A stretch of 64,000 nucleotides of DNA, from contig NZ_LSLK01000113.1 of the NCBI RefSeq assembly GCF_002257705.1, positions 124,001 through 188,000 on the forward strand, written 5' to 3'. A program made the position numbers and the translations under genes. Positions 1-9,582 of this stretch are shown here, in pieces. Source of the DNA: Sporomusa silvacetica DSM 10669. Its GTDB lineage: Bacteria; Bacillota; Negativicutes; Sporomusales; Sporomusaceae. Each line of letters starts with the position of its first letter. Within the stretch, counting starts at the first letter, position 1. The notes beneath the pieces were generated by a model. It had not been told where the DNA came from, ran no database searches, and saw only the letters and a list, made by a program, of their open reading frames with translations.

Positions 1-1941
1 TCGCCTTTCCTCAGGTGTCAGCTTATTCTCCCCAATATAAATACTTAATACGCCCACTATTTCATCTCGCGTTTTCAGTGGAATATATAAATATTCAGTG
101 CCCGAAAGCGTTTCAGTGGACCTCCCGGCTACCTGTCCATGCTGAAAAACCCAGGTGGCAACGACATTTTCCGTCAAATCTACAAGAGGATATGGTTCTT
201 TAACTTCCGGTTGACTGCCTTCCGGAAGGGACGGATTATATTCCGCCCATACTTTCAGGCTCCCATTTCCATCAGGTAAAAGAACCGCAATGGCCCGATT
301 AATAACCCCGCCAGCTTGTGTGGCAATTCCCTGAGTTATTGTTTTCAAATCAGTGATCGCGGCAATTTCCCGGCTGAAATGATAAAGAGCACGAGTACTT
401 CTTTCCCTGACCCGGGCCGCTGCCGCCTCCATTCTCAAATGATCCGTCCGCCCACCGATGACGTAGGCTACAAACAGAAATGTGGCAAAGCTCCATAAAT
501 ATCCGAAGTCATTGACTGCCAAATGCAATAACGGAGGTATGAATAAGTAATCAAATGCCATAACGCTACAAAGGGCGGTAAGATAGGACGGCCACCTCCC
601 CCACCAGAAGGCGCTGAGCATAACCGGCAATTGATACAAAAGAGCAATATTAGTAATTTCCATCTGGGACTTTATGTTGACTAATAAACTAAAGGCTGTT
701 ACCGCTGCCATCAATAATAACCCACCGCCGAAATGAAGCCATGAAGTGGGACGAACAGCGGCGGCCGTTTTGATTGTGGTGGCCGCCTGTTCTGTCTCTG
801 CTTCACCACGAATAACGTAGACGTTAATCCCCCCGCTAAGGCGAATTATTTTATCCACAGCCGAGCCGTGGATCAGTTCCCACCAACGGCTATGCCTGGG
901 CTTACCAATTACAATTGTCGATACGTTCTGATTGCGGGCAACTTCCAATACTTCCGCAGTCAAGTTTTTGCCTACAACGGTAAGAGTTTTAGCCCCTAGT
1001 TCCTCGGCCAATCGCATATTTCGCACCAAACGATCTCTTTCTTTATCACTCATCGGTAGTTGGCGGACCGTTTCAACATGAACAGCCAACCAATCGGCCT
1101 GCAGTCCTCCCGCTAACCGGCTGGCTGCCCGGATCAATTGGGCAGAAAATGGACTTGCGCTCACACAGACCATGACTCGCCCCGAAACGGGCCAAGGGCC
1201 GCAAATGCTGTGTTCGCGCATATATTCGTTTACGTCCTTATCCACCCGTGCGGCGGTAAAGCGTAAGGATAGTTCCCGCAGAGCATTAATATTTCCCTGC
1301 CTAAAGAATTTTTGCAGGGCCTGTTCTGCTTGCCCAGGAATATACACCTTTCCTTCTTTGAGCCGCTTGATTAGGTCTTCCGGTGGAATATCGATCAGTT
1401 TCACGGAATCAGCATGATCGATAATATGGTCCGGGACTGTCTCCCTGATAATGACCCCGGTAATCTGCGCCACGACATCATTCAAGCTTTCAATGTGTTG
1501 GATATTCAATGTTGTATAAACATTGATACCGACTTTTAAAAGTTCCTCAACATCCTGGAACCGCCGTACATGGCGGGAACCGGGAATATTGGTATGGGCA
1601 AGTTCGTCGACTAAAACCAATCCCGGTTTCCGCGCAATAATGGCGTCAATGTCCATTTCATCTAGAGTCTTATCTCGATATTCGATGCCCTTAGGCTCCA
1701 TACGGGGAAGTCCAATTACCAGGCTTTCCGTTTCCCGACGGCCGTGGGTCTCAATCCAACCGATTACTACATCAATGCCTTCTTGCAGGCGGTCATGTGC
1801 CGCCTCTAGCATGGCGTAGGTTTTACCCACCCCCGCCGCAGCACCGAGAAACACCGTTAGCTTGCCGCGTTCAGCTTTATTGATTTTGTCCAGTAAAACG
1901 TCTGGATCAGGACGGCCTGGATTTTTAATGTTTGATGGCAT
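1..1941 (-). CDS. kdpD: KdpD osmosensitive K+ channel histidine kinase, N-terminal part (cut by window edge)
   Basis: The frame is open from the ATG at 1941 to the left edge, giving 647 codons. A GGGGGAG ribosome-binding site lies 6-7 nt upstream. The N-terminus has the KdpD nucleotide-binding signature (GAAAGVGKTYAML, near residues 33-45) and the conserved VDELAHTN motif. A universal-stress-protein domain follows (VCVSASPFSAQLIRAA ... TIVIGKPRH), then about four close membrane segments and the beginning of a GAF-like domain. The catalytic kinase half is outside the window. KdpD senses low K+ or turgor and, with KdpE, switches on kdpFABC. It lies 61 bp downstream of kdpC in the same orientation, so it is probably cotranscribed. 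Family assignment is very secure. Confidence 0.95.
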   Translation of the reverse strand, partial: MPSNIKNPGRPDPDVLLDKINKAERGKLTVFLGAAAGVGKTYAMLEAAHDRLQEGIDVVIGWIETHGRRETESLVIGLPRMEPKGIEYRDKTLDEMDIDAIIARKPGLVLVDELAHTNIPGSRHVRRFQDVEELLKVGINVYTTLNIQHIESLNDVVAQITGVIIRETVPDHIIDHADSVKLIDIPPEDLIKRLKEGKVYIPGQAEQALQKFFRQGNINALRELSLRFTAARVDKDVNEYMREHSICGPWPVSGRVMVCVSASPFSAQLIRAASRLAGGLQADWLAVHVETVRQLPMSDKERDRLVRNMRLAEELGAKTLTVVGKNLTAEVLEVARNQNVSTIVIGKPRHSRWWELIHGSAVDKIIRLSGGINVYVIRGEAETEQAATTIKTAAAVRPTSWLHFGGGLLLMAAVTAFSLLVNIKSQMEITNIALLYQLPVMLSAFWWGRWPSYLTALCSVMAFDYLFIPPLLHLAVNDFGYLWSFATFLFVAYVIGGRTDHLRMEAAAARVRERSTRALYHFSREIAAITDLKTITQGIATQAGGVINRAIAVLLPDGNGSLKVWAEYNPSLPEGSQPEVKEPYPLVDLTENVVATWVFQHGQVAGRSTETLSGTEYLYIPLKTRDEIVGVLSIYIGENKLTPEERR

Positions 1942-2002
1942 TTTGAACTCCCCCAAACAAAACATTCATTTACGTTTTTATATTGCTAAGCAGTATTTAT
2001 AC

Positions 2003-2578
2003 TTATTTTAAGCTATCAAGCGCCATATTTAGCGCCAGTACATTAACCCTTGGTTCACCAAACAGCGCTAGCTGCCGGCCTGAAATATTTTTATCCACTA
2101 AATTGTATACTTCCGTTGCCGCTAACCCACGTGCTTCAGCAACGCGCTCAACCTGGAGATAGGCCGCCTCTGGGGAAATATCGGGATCGAGTCCGCTCGC
2201 TGATGCAGTTACCAGATCAGCAGGTATAGCAGCATTATCATTAAGACTGTTTTCTTCGCGTGCTTTGTTCACGTTGTCAGCAACCGTATCAATTAGTTTC
2301 TTATTGGTGGGACCAAGATTGGAACCAGACGACCCGGCAGCGTCATAACCATCCTTGCCGGCTGATGACGGTCTTCCATGAAAGTAACCCGGTTGCGTAA
2401 AATTTTGTCCGATTAGTTTGGAACCAACAACCTGCCCTTGGCTCTCAACCAACGATCCCTTTGCCTGAGACGGAAAAATTGTTTTAGTTACCCCAACCAT
2501 AGTTAGCGGATACACTAAGCCAGTAATAACTGTTAAAACAAGCAGCATTCTGAATGAATTTACTATTTGGCACCACAT
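2003..2578 (-). CDS. kdpC: KdpC, subunit of the K+-transporting KdpFABC ATPase
   Basis: This 191-residue protein has one N-terminal membrane helix (about residues 8-30, LLVLTVITGLVYPLTMV). It then has the KdpC periplasmic/extracellular domain with GSKLIGQNF, a YFHGRPS-type motif and the C-terminal DPDISPEAAYLQVERVA block typical of the family. KdpC stabilises the KdpA-KdpB assembly and supports high-affinity K+ uptake. Length matches the family. It sits 48 bp after kdpB and before kdpD in the usual order. Confidence 0.96.
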   Translation of the reverse strand: MWCQIVNSFRMLLVLTVITGLVYPLTMVGVTKTIFPSQAKGSLVESQGQVVGSKLIGQNFTQPGYFHGRPSSAGKDGYDAAGSSGSNLGPTNKKLIDTVADNVNKAREENSLNDNAAIPADLVTASASGLDPDISPEAAYLQVERVAEARGLAATEVYNLVDKNISGRQLALFGEPRVNVLALNMALDSLK

Positions 2579-2602
2579 TGACCTTCAGCTCCCTTCTTTA
2601 TA

Positions 2603-4627
2603 TTAAACAAGCCCCAATGCGACGATTATTACATCAATTATTTTAATGCCGATGAACGGTATGATTAATCCTCCGACACCGTAGATTAAAATGTTTTTGC
2701 GAAGAATGACTTCAGCTCCCACCGGCCTGTATTTAACACCACGCAGTGCCAACGGAATAAGCGCAACGATGATCAGCGCATTAAAGATTACGGCGCTAAG
2801 TATAGCACTCTCAGGAGTTGCCAAATGCATGATGTTAAAAACATTCATCGCAGGATAGGTACCTGCAAACATGGCCGGTATAATCGCGAAATATTTAGCG
2901 ACATCATTGGCGATACTGAAAGTTGTAAGCGAGCCGCGAGTCATGAGTAACTGCTTGCCGATTTCAACAATTTCGATGAGTTTCGTCGGATTACTGTCAA
3001 GATCCACCATATTACCGGCTTCTTTTGCCGCCTGAGTGCCGCTGTTCATTGCTACACCTACATCAGCCTGAGCAAGAGCAGGCGCATCATTGGTGCCGTC
3101 ACCAGTCATAGCAACCAGCATGCCTTTTTCCTGATATTCGCGGATTAGACGAAGTTTAGCCTCCGGAGTTGCCTCTGCCAAAAAGTCATCTACCCCTGCC
3201 TCAGCAGCTATAGCAGCAGCAGTCAGCGGATTATCACCTGTTATCATAACTGTCTTAATGCCCATCTGCCTAAGCTCATGGAACCGCTCCTTGATACCGC
3301 CTTTAACGATATCCTTCAGATAGATAGTACCCAGAGCTTTTGCTCCTTGAGCAACAATCAGCGGTGTCCCACCAGCTTTAGCAATATTCTCGGCAGCAGC
3401 TTTTACTGCATCAGGAAACTGGCCGCCTTGTTCTACAATGTATTTTTGAATAGCATCGATAGCGCCTTTACGAATTTGATTTCCCTTGATATTAACGCCG
3501 CTCATCCGAGTTTGAGCAGTAAACGGCACAAACTCAGCTTCCAGCGTGGTTAGATCTCGCTCACGAATGTTATATTTTTCTTTCGCCAGCACGACAACAC
3601 TACGTCCTTCAGGGGTTTCATCCGCCAACGATGACAGTTGCGCTGCATCTGCCAGTTCGCTTTCGCTTACACCCGGTGCCGGGATAAACTCTGTTGCCAT
3701 TCTGTTTCCGAGAGTAATGGTGCCAGTCTTATCAAGTAGCAGGGCATTAACGTCTCCGGCAGCCTCTACCGCCCGACCGGACATTGCCAATACGTTACGT
3801 TTCAGGAGGCGGTCCATACCCGCGATCCCTATGGAGCTCAATAACCCTCCAATCGTTGTCGGGATAAGGCAAACCAGCAATGATAGCAAAGTGATCACTG
3901 AGATTAGGGTCCCTGAGTAAACGGCAAAGGGTTCAATTGTTGCCACGGCTACGAGAAATACGATGGTCAAACCAACGAGCAATATAGTCAGCGCAATTTC
4001 ATTCGGCGTCTTCTGACGTTTCGCACCTTCCACCAGCGAAATCATCCGATCAAGGAATGTTTCGCCGGGATTAGCGGTAATCTTTACCTTAATCCAGTCA
4101 GACAGCACCCTAGTGCCACCAGTTACCGACGACCTATCACCGCCGGATTCGCGGATCACAGGGGCAGATTCCCCTGTTACGGCACTCTCATCCACCGACG
4201 CCATTCCTTCGACAACCTCGCCGTCACCGGGAATAAATTCTCCCGCATTGATTAAAACTACGTCGCCTTTACGGAGTTCGGTAGCCTCTATCTGGCTAGT
4301 GCCGTTACTGGTCACTTTATTAGCTTTAGTCTTGGAACGGGCCGTCTTCAAGGATTGGGCCTGGGCTTTACCCCGGCCTTCAGCCACCGCCTCAGCAAAA
4401 TTGGCGAATAATACAGTAAACCATAGCCAAAGTGTTATCTGCAAAGAAAAAGCGATTGGTTCTCCAAGAAAAAAGTCACGGACAGTCAGCCAAGTGGTTA
4501 ATAGCGCGCCAATATAGACAATGAACATGACCGGATTACGAAGCTGTGTTTTAGGATTAAGCTTATTACAAGCGTCCCAGATTGCTTGTAATAGAATATC
4601 TTTATTGAAACTACTGCGTTCATTCAT
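2603..4627 (-). CDS. kdpB: KdpB, P-type ATPase catalytic subunit
   Basis: KdpB hydrolyses ATP to drive K+ uptake. The sequence shows the P-type phosphorylation motif DKTGT (near residue 300), the TGES actuator motif, the hinge TGDNPLTAAAIAAEAGVDD and MTGDGTNDAPALAQADVGVAM. Hydrophobic helices lie at both ends. An in-frame GTG lies 9 nt upstream, but the ATG at 4627 is placed 8 nt after AAGGAG, so I use 4627 (674 residues). It is 12 bp downstream of kdpA and clearly cotranscribed. Confidence 0.97.
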   Translation of the reverse strand: MNERSSFNKDILLQAIWDACNKLNPKTQLRNPVMFIVYIGALLTTWLTVRDFFLGEPIAFSLQITLWLWFTVLFANFAEAVAEGRGKAQAQSLKTARSKTKANKVTSNGTSQIEATELRKGDVVLINAGEFIPGDGEVVEGMASVDESAVTGESAPVIRESGGDRSSVTGGTRVLSDWIKVKITANPGETFLDRMISLVEGAKRQKTPNEIALTILLVGLTIVFLVAVATIEPFAVYSGTLISVITLLSLLVCLIPTTIGGLLSSIGIAGMDRLLKRNVLAMSGRAVEAAGDVNALLLDKTGTITLGNRMATEFIPAPGVSESELADAAQLSSLADETPEGRSVVVLAKEKYNIRERDLTTLEAEFVPFTAQTRMSGVNIKGNQIRKGAIDAIQKYIVEQGGQFPDAVKAAAENIAKAGGTPLIVAQGAKALGTIYLKDIVKGGIKERFHELRQMGIKTVMITGDNPLTAAAIAAEAGVDDFLAEATPEAKLRLIREYQEKGMLVAMTGDGTNDAPALAQADVGVAMNSGTQAAKEAGNMVDLDSNPTKLIEIVEIGKQLLMTRGSLTTFSIANDVAKYFAIIPAMFAGTYPAMNVFNIMHLATPESAILSAVIFNALIIVALIPLALRGVKYRPVGAEVILRKNILIYGVGGLIIPFIGIKIIDVIIVALGLV

Positions 4628-4639
4628 TTCCTTCACTCC

Positions 4640-6346
4640 TTAATAGGTAGTGCCCTGTAGCATTAATAAATGTTCGACAATGGGTCCCAGCGCCAGCGCC
4701 GGCAAAAAGGTCAGCGCACCGACCACCAATACAACGGTCGCTAGCAGCACCACAAATAACCAGCCAGTTGTCGGAAAAGTGCCAGGACCAGGCGGTGTTA
4801 TTTTCTTCTCAGCCATACTACCGGCAATTGCCAGCACGGGGATGATAACGCCAAACCTGCCAAGTAACATCGCCAAGGCAAGCAAAAGATCGTAAAACAA
4901 AGTATTGACCGTGAGTCCGGCAAAAGCACTACCGTTATTGCCGGCAGCGGAAGCGAAGGCATAAAGCATTTCACTCAGGCCATGCGGACCAGGGTTGGCG
5001 ATACCTGCCAGTCCTGCCTCTGTCGCAGACGCGATGGCACTGCCGATAAGAATTGTAACTGCCGGAATCAGAATGGCGATAGTAGCCATTTTCATTTCCC
5101 AGGAATCTATCTTTTTCCCTAGATATTCAGGTGTCCGCCCCACCATTAAGCCAACAATAAACACTGTAAGCACGACAAAGACAAGTATGCCATAGAAGCC
5201 GGCGCCAACACCGCCGAAGACAACTTCACCAAGCATTATTTGCAGCATCGGCACCAAACCACCCAACGGCGTAAAGCTGTCGTGCATACCATTTACCGCC
5301 CCGCACGATGCGGCCGTTGTTACGGTTGCAAACAGTGAAGTCCCTCCGATTCCAAATCGGACTTCCTTACCTTCCATTGCAGAAGGTCCGCTAATGCCGT
5401 TGGCCGCTACCAGGGGATTGCCGGCTAATTCACTGGTATAGTTAAGCGTCAACATCATGAGGAACAATAGTGTCATCGTCGCCAATATCGCATAACCCTG
5501 ACGCCGGTCTCTGACCATATACCCGAAGGTAAATGCTAATCCGGCAGGAATTAAAAAGATACTGAGAGTCTCAAGGAAGTTTGTAAGCGGGGTAGGGTTC
5601 TCGAAGGGATGTGCCGAATTGGCATTAAAAAAGCCGCCACCATTCGTTCCCAGCATTTTAATTGCCTCTTGTGAAGCAACCGGCCCCACCGCTATCTTTT
5701 GTTCTGTTCCCTCGAGAGTCTGCGCACTCACATAGGATGACAAAGTTTGTGGTACGCCCTGCTGGACAAGCACCACTGAAAACAGAATTGATATCGGAAG
5801 CAGAATATAGATAACACTGCGGGTAAGGTCGACCCAGAAGTTTCCGATAAGCTGCGTTGTTTTGCGGGTAAGCCCTCTGATAAAGGCTATTGCCACCGCA
5901 AGGCCTGTAGCTGCAGACAAGAAATTCTGCACAGTCAGTGCGGCCATCTGCGTAAAATAGCTCATCGTCGTCTCGCCGCCGTAAGCCTGCCAGTTAGTAT
6001 TGGTCATAAAACTGACCGCTGTATTGAAGGCTAAGTGCCACGGCGCTACCACATCTAAATTTTCAGGATTAAAGGGTAGTTTATCTTGCAGAATCTGAAT
6101 GATAAAAACTAGTGCCACACCCATAAGATTAAACCAGATAACCGCGCCTGCATATCGCTTCCAGTTCATTTCTGTTGAAGCATCAACGCCCGTTAAGCGA
6201 TACAATAATTTTTCTATTGGTTGAAAGACTGGGTCAAAAACAGTCTTTTCAAGGTTAAATACTTTGGTCATGTACCAGCCGATTGGCCAAGCCAGGCCAA
6301 AAAGAATTACAAAATATAGGCCAAATAACGTCAAATCGCTTGCCAT
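4640..6346 (-). CDS. kdpA: KdpA, K+-binding channel-like subunit
   Basis: This 568-residue polytopic membrane protein has the four selectivity-filter-like repeats of KdpA. Recognisable pieces include NTNWQAYGGE, LGTNGGGFFNANSAHPFENPTP, AAGNNGSAFAGL and TTAASCGAVNGMHDSF. KdpA binds K+ at the extracellular side and passes it to the KdpA/KdpB tunnel. kdpF ends one base before its start codon, so the two are likely translationally coupled. The ribosome-binding site GGAGG lies inside the last codons of kdpF. Confidence 0.97.
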   Translation of the reverse strand: MASDLTLFGLYFVILFGLAWPIGWYMTKVFNLEKTVFDPVFQPIEKLLYRLTGVDASTEMNWKRYAGAVIWFNLMGVALVFIIQILQDKLPFNPENLDVVAPWHLAFNTAVSFMTNTNWQAYGGETTMSYFTQMAALTVQNFLSAATGLAVAIAFIRGLTRKTTQLIGNFWVDLTRSVIYILLPISILFSVVLVQQGVPQTLSSYVSAQTLEGTEQKIAVGPVASQEAIKMLGTNGGGFFNANSAHPFENPTPLTNFLETLSIFLIPAGLAFTFGYMVRDRRQGYAILATMTLLFLMMLTLNYTSELAGNPLVAANGISGPSAMEGKEVRFGIGGTSLFATVTTAASCGAVNGMHDSFTPLGGLVPMLQIMLGEVVFGGVGAGFYGILVFVVLTVFIVGLMVGRTPEYLGKKIDSWEMKMATIAILIPAVTILIGSAIASATEAGLAGIANPGPHGLSEMLYAFASAAGNNGSAFAGLTVNTLFYDLLLALAMLLGRFGVIIPVLAIAGSMAEKKITPPGPGTFPTTGWLFVVLLATVVLVVGALTFLPALALGPIVEHLLMLQGTTY

Positions 6347-6347
6347 T

Positions 6348-6434
6348 TTAAAATTCCTCCGGTTTCATCAAAGCATAAATGAGATAAATCAATAATAGAA
6401 ATGTTATTCCCCCTGCCAACCATAGGTCGGTCAT
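6348..6434 (-). CDS. kdpF: KdpF small stabilising membrane peptide
   Basis: A 28-residue frame starts at the ATG at 6434 behind a strong AAGGAGG site and ends one base before kdpA. The product is almost one hydrophobic helix (LAGGITFLLLIYLIYALM) with the short polar end KPEEF. This is the size, position and character of KdpF, which lies beside KdpA in the complex. It is first in the operon (kdpF-A-B-C-D). The 5' region back to the terminator at 6636 is only about 150 bp, and I could not fix a promoter in it. Confidence 0.88.
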   Translation of the reverse strand: MTDLWLAGGITFLLLIYLIYALMKPEEF

Positions 6435-6587
6435 GCTAGCGCCTCCTTGATTTACTTTTTGTATCCTAGTAACAGGCTTATTGTAACCCAAAAGTCTGTC
6501 AGTATGTCGTCTGGGAAGTCTTTAAAGGTGTCAATATTCTGTCAGGACTGTTTTTATCAAATACATATGCAGGTTCGATTCATTAAG

Positions 6588-6636
6588 AAAAAACCTCCTG
6601 CGTATACCCAACCGGGTATCCACAGGAGGTTTTTAT
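6588..6636 (-). terminator. Rho-independent terminator after the polyamine genes
   Basis: The arms AAAACCTCCTG and CAGGAGGTTTT surround an inner stem formed by TACCC and GGGTA. On the minus strand the hairpin is followed by a run of T. It lies 17 bp beyond the stop of the dehydrogenase gene at 6653, and the flanking A and T runs make it potentially bidirectional. It separates the polyamine genes from the kdp operon. Confidence 0.85.
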
Positions 6637-6652
6637 ATATAATCAAACACCA

Positions 6653-7903
6653 CTATAAGGATTCAATAACGGGTGCCGCAAAGGTTGCAGGCTTTTCAAT
6701 AACTTCTGTCGGTAATCCCATGTTATCTAACAGCTCGATAAATGGCTTGGGATCCAACTCTTCTACATTTACCATATGTTTTACGTCCCAGTCGCCACGG
6801 GCAATCAGGATGGCTGCCGCGACTGGGGGAACCCCTGCCGTATAGCTGATCGCCTGAGATTCAACTTCGTGGTAACACTCGGCATGATCACAAATATTAT
6901 AGATAAAAATTTCGCGTGGTTTATTGTCTTTGGTGCCTTTAATAAAATTACCAATACAGGTTTTACCGATATAGTTAGGAGCCAGGGAGGCCGGGTCAGG
7001 CAACAGCGCCTTCAATACTTTAAGCGGTGCAATCTCCACACCTTCAGCGATTTTAAGCGGTTTTTCCGAGGTCATACCAATGTTAGTCAAAACCGAAAAC
7101 ACATTCAAATAATGCTCGCCAAAGCCCATCCAAAAGCGAATAGAATTGGCATCAATATTCTTAGAAAGAGAATGCAGTTCATCATGGCCTGTCAAATACA
7201 CCGGACAATTCCCTACAACCGGAAAATCATAGTCCACTTTTATCGCGTGTACTTTTTGCAGCACCCATTTGCGATCAATCCAGGTCCATACTTTTCTAAA
7301 TTCCCGGAAGTTGATCTCCGGATCAAAGTTGGTGGCAAAAAACTTACCATGGCTGCCAGCATTAACATCTAAAATATCAATGGTATCAATCGTATCAAAA
7401 TAGTCCTTTTGTGCCAACGCACACCAGGCATTAACAACTCCGGGATCAAAGCCAATCCCTAAAATCGCGGTAACACCTTTTTCCGCACACCGTTCCTTGC
7501 GTTTCCACTCGTAGTTGGCATACCAGGGCGGATTTTCACAAACCTTGTCCGGATCTTCATGGATGGCAGTATCCATATATACAACGCCAGTTTCAATGCA
7601 TGCTTCCAAAACCGTCATGTTAACATAGGCCTGACCAACATTAATAACGATTTCCGATTTAGTATCTTTGATTAACTGAATCACAGACGGAATATCCATC
7701 GCATCCACTGAACGTGAGTATAGCTTTTTTGTTGTATCCTTCAGGTGATTTTTGCGTAATACACTTTCAATAATTGCATCACATTTTTGCTGGGTACGCG
7801 AAGCAATGCAGATATCACCCAATACATCATTGTTCATTGCACATTTATGGGCAACTACATGACCCACGCCGCCAGCACCGACAATTAAAACGTTTTTTTT
7901 CAT
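6653..7903 (-). CDS. Carboxynorspermidine/carboxyspermidine dehydrogenase (saccharopine dehydrogenase family)
   Basis: The 416-residue protein begins with an NAD(P)-binding Rossmann motif (VLIVGAGGVGHVVAHKCA, residues 5-22) and has the saccharopine-dehydrogenase-like C-terminal domain (TGHDELHSL, FWMGFGEHYLNVF). In this family the enzyme reductively condenses aspartate semialdehyde with a diamine (putrescine or diaminopropane) to give carboxyspermidine or carboxynorspermidine. The next gene upstream encodes the matching decarboxylase only 27 bp away, which supports this over lysine or saccharopine metabolism. The diamine substrate cannot be decided from sequence. Confidence 0.85.
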   Translation of the reverse strand: MKKNVLIVGAGGVGHVVAHKCAMNNDVLGDICIASRTQQKCDAIIESVLRKNHLKDTTKKLYSRSVDAMDIPSVIQLIKDTKSEIVINVGQAYVNMTVLEACIETGVVYMDTAIHEDPDKVCENPPWYANYEWKRKERCAEKGVTAILGIGFDPGVVNAWCALAQKDYFDTIDTIDILDVNAGSHGKFFATNFDPEINFREFRKVWTWIDRKWVLQKVHAIKVDYDFPVVGNCPVYLTGHDELHSLSKNIDANSIRFWMGFGEHYLNVFSVLTNIGMTSEKPLKIAEGVEIAPLKVLKALLPDPASLAPNYIGKTCIGNFIKGTKDNKPREIFIYNICDHAECYHEVESQAISYTAGVPPVAAAILIARGDWDVKHMVNVEELDPKPFIELLDNMGLPTEVIEKPATFAAPVIESL

Positions 7904-7930
7904 TTCCTTCTCCTCTACTCGTAAATTTGA

Positions 7931-9034
7931 TTAGGACAAACTATTTGTAAAATCTGTATAACTAAATTTGCGAATAACCTCTACTGAACCATCCAGCCTG
8001 CGCACAGCAATCGCTGGCATTTGTAGTCCGTTAAACCAATTCTTCTTTACCATAGTATAACCAGCTGCATCGGCAAACCGAATTTCACTGCCGATTTCCA
8101 GCTTATTTTCAAATTGGAAGTTGCCAAAAACATCGCCTGCCAGGCAAGACCGCCCAGCTACCATGTATTTATGATTCCCCTCATCGCCTGAATCAATTTT
8201 GGCTGCCAACCGGTATATCAATAAGTCCAGCATATGTCCCTCGACGGAAGCATCAACAATGGCAATATCCATATCATTATGCACCAAATCAACCACACTG
8301 GTAACCAGTTCAGCACAGCCGGTAATGGCGCTTTCTCCTGGTTCTAAATATACCTGTACATCGAACTCGCGCGCAAATTCTGCCAGCCTTTGGCTAAACT
8401 TTTCTACCGGATAGCCCTCTTTGGTGAAATATAAACCACCGCCAAGGCTTACCCACTGCAGTTGTTTGAGCATATCCCCATAACAGTCACCAATTATGTC
8501 CAGTTGTTGAGAAAAGGCGTCAACGTCATCATTTTCACAGTTATAATGAAATAGAAAACCACTAAGGCGATGTATTTGGTTTGCCAACTCAGCTTTGTCA
8601 GCTACCCCCAGCCGCGAATGCTTGCGCGCTGGATCGGCCAGATCAAAATGTGAGTAGCTGATTCCCGGATTGACGCGCAAACCAAGTTTGGCTGACTTGG
8701 CGATATCGTAATATCTGTCCAGCTGAGAAACCGAATTAAAAATGATTTTGTCGGCAAATTTAGTGACAGCTAGGATATCATCTGGAGAATAGCCCACACA
8801 ATACGCGTGAGTTTCTTTGCCAAATTTTTCAAACCCCAGGCGCGCTTCAAACAGCGAGCTTGATGTTGTGCCATCCATATACTGATTCATCAGGTCAAAT
8901 ACGCTCCAGGTGGAAAAGCACTTTAGTGCTAGTACCGACTTAGCTCCCGAAAGCTCGCGCACCTGCTGAATGATCTTTAGGTTGCGCAGCAACCTTCTCT
9001 CATCGATAAGGTAATAGGGTGTGGGAATTTTCAT
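7931..9034 (-). CDS. nspC: Carboxynorspermidine/carboxyspermidine decarboxylase
   Basis: This is a 367-residue PLP-dependent alanine-racemase-fold (group IV) decarboxylase. The PLP lysine lies in ALKCFSTW (near residue 38). The glycine-rich phosphate-binding segment is WVSLGGGLYFTKEGYP, LEPGE lies near residue 253, and AGRSCLAGDVFG carries the catalytic cysteine region. It should decarboxylate the carboxy-triamine made by the downstream dehydrogenase to spermidine or norspermidine. The AGGAG site before the ATG supports the start. The two genes form a complete S-adenosylmethionine-independent triamine pathway. Confidence 0.88.
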   Translation of the reverse strand: MKIPTPYYLIDERRLLRNLKIIQQVRELSGAKSVLALKCFSTWSVFDLMNQYMDGTTSSSLFEARLGFEKFGKETHAYCVGYSPDDILAVTKFADKIIFNSVSQLDRYYDIAKSAKLGLRVNPGISYSHFDLADPARKHSRLGVADKAELANQIHRLSGFLFHYNCENDDVDAFSQQLDIIGDCYGDMLKQLQWVSLGGGLYFTKEGYPVEKFSQRLAEFAREFDVQVYLEPGESAITGCAELVTSVVDLVHNDMDIAIVDASVEGHMLDLLIYRLAAKIDSGDEGNHKYMVAGRSCLAGDVFGNFQFENKLEIGSEIRFADAAGYTMVKKNWFNGLQMPAIAVRRLDGSVEVIRKFSYTDFTNSLS

Positions 9035-9582
9035 TTCATCAGGCTCCTACTTCTGAATGATGTCCTAAAATGAGTTAACCTACTTATAGTAATAAATAAT
9101 AACCGAAAATAAGCTGCCTTGCCCCTAATAATCCGACTACGAATTATTAGGGGCAAAGCAGCAGAAGGTAGTGGAGTAGTTTCACAGCTCTTTATCCGAT
9201 GACCAAGTTGCTCTAAGACACCCCCTTCTACCTGCCCCTTTAGGGTGCAAGCGGGGGGTTAGACAACTTCCCGGGAAGTTGTTCGCCTAAGCTTCAACTG
9301 GGTTGAAACCCCAGCTGAAGCTTAGGCTCACTTTATCCCAAGAGCATGTTTTTTCCAGCAATTACTATTTCTGCATCCTATTTTTTTCTATGACATTAAT
9401 AATAACAAAAAACAATGCATTTGTCGAATATTCTTTGAAAACGACCAGATTTTAGCGATAAAACTCATTTCAGCGCAAAATTCCAGGCTCTTTATCATCC
9501 CACCATGCCCTGCCGCACATGAGCCTTAGCAATTATCCGCTGAAGCTAAGGCTCATGCTATCCCCTGGCTACTATTTGGGGG
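9035..9582. repeat. Hairpin-rich intergenic region with four inverted repeats
   Basis: No credible gene is seen in this 548-bp stretch. It contains four inverted repeats. The first has arms GCCCCTAATAAT at 9121-9132 and 9143-9154, with an outer CTGC/GCAG pair. The second is a perfect 20-bp palindrome around CCCGGG at 9263-9282. The third has 18-nt arms at 9285-9302 and 9310-9327 with one mismatch. The fourth has 12-nt arms at 9519-9530 and 9545-9556. The last two share the segment GCTGAAGCT(T/A)AGGCTCA and a nearby TATCCC, so they look like diverged copies of one repeat. None has a convincing T-run, so they look more like REP/BIME-type elements than simple terminators. Confidence 0.6.

Noticed and set aside
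6435..6590. c-di-AMP (ydaO-type) riboswitch in front of kdpF
   Set aside because: The region is only about 150 bp and I see none of the expected conserved motifs.
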